40,924 bases of DNA, taken from the NCBI GenBank assembly GCA_958402075.1, contig CATXSD010000013.1, positions 1 to 40,924 on the forward strand, read 5' to 3'. Below are positions 39,837 through 40,924 of this stretch, in pieces (within the stretch, counting starts at the first letter, position 1; each line of letters opens with the position of its first letter). The DNA comes from Mediterranea massiliensis (GTDB taxonomy: Bacteria > Bacteroidota > Bacteroidia > Bacteroidales > Bacteroidaceae). Under the pieces are notes generated by a model. It was given only the letters and a program-made list of their open reading frames with translations. It ran no database searches and was not told the DNA's origin. Position numbers and translations under genes: made by a program.

Positions 39837-40486
39837 CGGTCTTGCAGGTAGTGTTTGAAGAGAGGTTCCTGGTAGTGGGCGTCGTCGGTTTCGAGGACGG
39901 GCGTGCCCAGCTCGTGCCAGGCCGTCAGCTGGTTGGCGGGCGGGATGATGCGGTCTGCGTGTCCTACGACGGCCTCGGTCCATGTCAGCGCAGGGGCGGA
40001 CAGCGTGGCGTCAAGACGGGCGATGCAGGCTAGCTCGTCTCGTATCTCGTCCAACGGACGGCGAGGCGTGTGGTCGAGAAAATCGCGGAAAGCAGCACTG
40101 TCGGCACACATGCGGCGCAGGAACTTGTGGAGCGAGGCGCCCGTCAGTCCGTCGAGTGTACCCTGATAGATGGTGGGCGGGATGCCGCGCCGTTCGTCGA
40201 TGGGATAGGGCGTACCGTTCAGAGCGGTACAGCTCGCTACGTTCAGGCCCGCTGAGGGCAGCACATGCGAGGCGGCCCATACGCCCATCGACCAGCCTAC
40301 GACATGTACTTCGGCATAGTTGCGGAGGAGCGTGGTGTCGAAGTCCAGCGTGCGGTAATCGTAACAAATCTGGTAGTCCATCCCCTGCGGACGGTAGTGG
40401 CAGAACGGTGTTTCGTCCGCTGCCCATCCAGTAAAAAACAGAAGTAGGCGGGGATGGTGTTCGTGGATGAGGTATACTTGTTTCAT
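39821..40486 (-). CDS. bioG: Pimeloyl-ACP methyl ester carboxylesterase (BioG type)
   Basis: A 221-residue alpha/beta-hydrolase of the BioG (DUF452) group that removes the methyl group once the pimeloyl chain is complete. Ser66 in VVGWSMGVW is the nucleophile, an Asp in VVGHADRIIPP and a His in DDAHYQEP complete the triad, and FFTGWAADE forms the oxyanion region. It starts 17 bases after bioF and overlaps bioC. It takes the place of BioH, which is unrelated in context. Confidence 0.9.
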   Translation of the reverse strand: MKQVYLIHEHHPRLLLFFTGWAADETPFCHYRPQGMDYQICYDYRTLDFDTTLLRNYAEVHVVGWSMGVWAASHVLPSAGLNVASCTALNGTPYPIDERRGIPPTIYQGTLDGLTGASLHKFLRRMCADSAAFRDFLDHTPRRPLDEIRDELACIARLDATLSAPALTWTEAVVGHADRIIPPANQLTAWHELGTPVLETDDAHYQEPLFKHYLQDRWTNN

Positions 40487-40503
40487 ACGATGATTGTTGT
40501 CTG

Positions 40504-40923
40504 TTATACATTCTTTTCTCTAAGGGGAATGTCGTTTATTTCCTCTTCCGTCAGGGCCGCCGTCAGCGAGAAGCGGATGCGCGACGTGCCTTCGGGCACC
40601 GTAGGCGGGCGGACGGGCAGGGCATAGAAGCCGTGTCGTTGCAGGGCTTCGGCGCGCAGTACGGTGTCGGCGCTCGGCCCTACAATCATTGGGACGATTT
40701 GGCTGACGCTGGGTGTGGAGTATCCTTCCTCGGCCAGACGGGTGCGCAAAAGTTCGCTCAAGTGCAGTACGTGGCGGCGACGGTCGTCCATCGAGGCCAG
40801 GCGGCGCACCACGAATAGTGTCCACGCCACGCTGACGGGTGGCAGGGCGGTGGTAAAGATGAACGGGCGCACGCGGCTGACGAGGTACCCGCCCACCGCC
40901 CGGCCGCCCGCCACGTAGGCCCC
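40504..40923 (-). CDS. bioF: 8-amino-7-oxononanoate synthase, C-terminal part (start outside window)
   Basis: The C-terminal 139 residues of a PLP enzyme that joins pimeloyl-ACP and alanine. The frame is open to the window edge and enters at GAYVAGGRAVGGYLVSR, which normally follows the PLP-lysine motif, so the catalytic Lys is just outside. FIFTTALPP and the late SRIRFSLTA are family marks. It is the first biotin gene seen; further bio genes may lie upstream. Confidence 0.9.
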   Translation of the reverse strand, partial: GAYVAGGRAVGGYLVSRVRPFIFTTALPPVSVAWTLFVVRRLASMDDRRRHVLHLSELLRTRLAEEGYSTPSVSQIVPMIVGPSADTVLRAEALQRHGFYALPVRPPTVPEGTSRIRFSLTAALTEEEINDIPLREKNV

Positions 40924-40924
40924 G

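Overview
This is a stretch of a Bacteroidales-type chromosome. Evidence: many genes are preceded by the Bacteroidetes -7 box TAnnTTTG and few have strong Shine-Dalgarno sites; outer-membrane receptors carry N-terminal carboxypeptidase-regulatory-like domains; and DUF4374, DUF3244, TPR/HTH regulators and a BioC/BioG biotin operon are present. Most of the window is visibly GC-rich. About 28.1-38.3 kb is clearly AT-rich, as expected of a horizontally acquired segment. I could not run a database search, so family names rest on motif and architecture recognition. The species is not determined.

Layout. (1) 1-1354: the end of a MATE efflux gene. (2) 8008-1568, minus strand: an anaerobic corrin-ring operon in which four fused genes (cbiHC, cbiET, cbiGF, cbiJD) encode eight activities. 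(3) 8631-8068: a hexapeptide acetyltransferase. (4) 13814-8747, minus strand: a cobalamin-riboswitch operon with a TonB-dependent receptor, a DUF4374 surface-type lipoprotein and a CbiK-like chelatase with a signal peptide. This looks like an envelope system for a corrinoid, tetrapyrrole or cobalt. (5) 13917-21446: an RND tripartite efflux pump flanked by two AraC-family regulators. (6) 21582-22910: a YczE-like membrane domain fused to a cytidylate-kinase-like domain. (7) 27649-22999, minus strand: a glycosyltransferase 2, a GH115 alpha-glucuronidase and an HD-domain protein in tight order.

(8) 27845-37984, plus strand, AT-rich: the most interesting part. It starts with a membrane TPR protein with a C-terminal HTH, then a cluster of TTTTCCACA repeats and a DUF3244 exported protein. 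A RiPP cluster follows: an outer-membrane barrel receptor, two paralogous precursor peptides with a shared CX3CX3C core, a stem-loop, a radical SAM/SPASM maturase with a PqqD-like N-terminus, a tandem-GNAT protein, a C39-peptidase ABC exporter and one or two tiny downstream ORFs. The genes from maturase to exporter overlap by 1-4 bases. The proposed flow is synthesis of the precursor pair, cysteine-directed radical SAM modification, possible acylation by the GNAT protein, then leader removal after Gly26 and export by the C39 transporter, with the barrel protein acting at the outer membrane. (9) 37985-38304: a gene-free spacer with a long inverted repeat. (10) 40923-38305, minus strand: the biotin operon bioF (partial), bioG, bioC, bioD.
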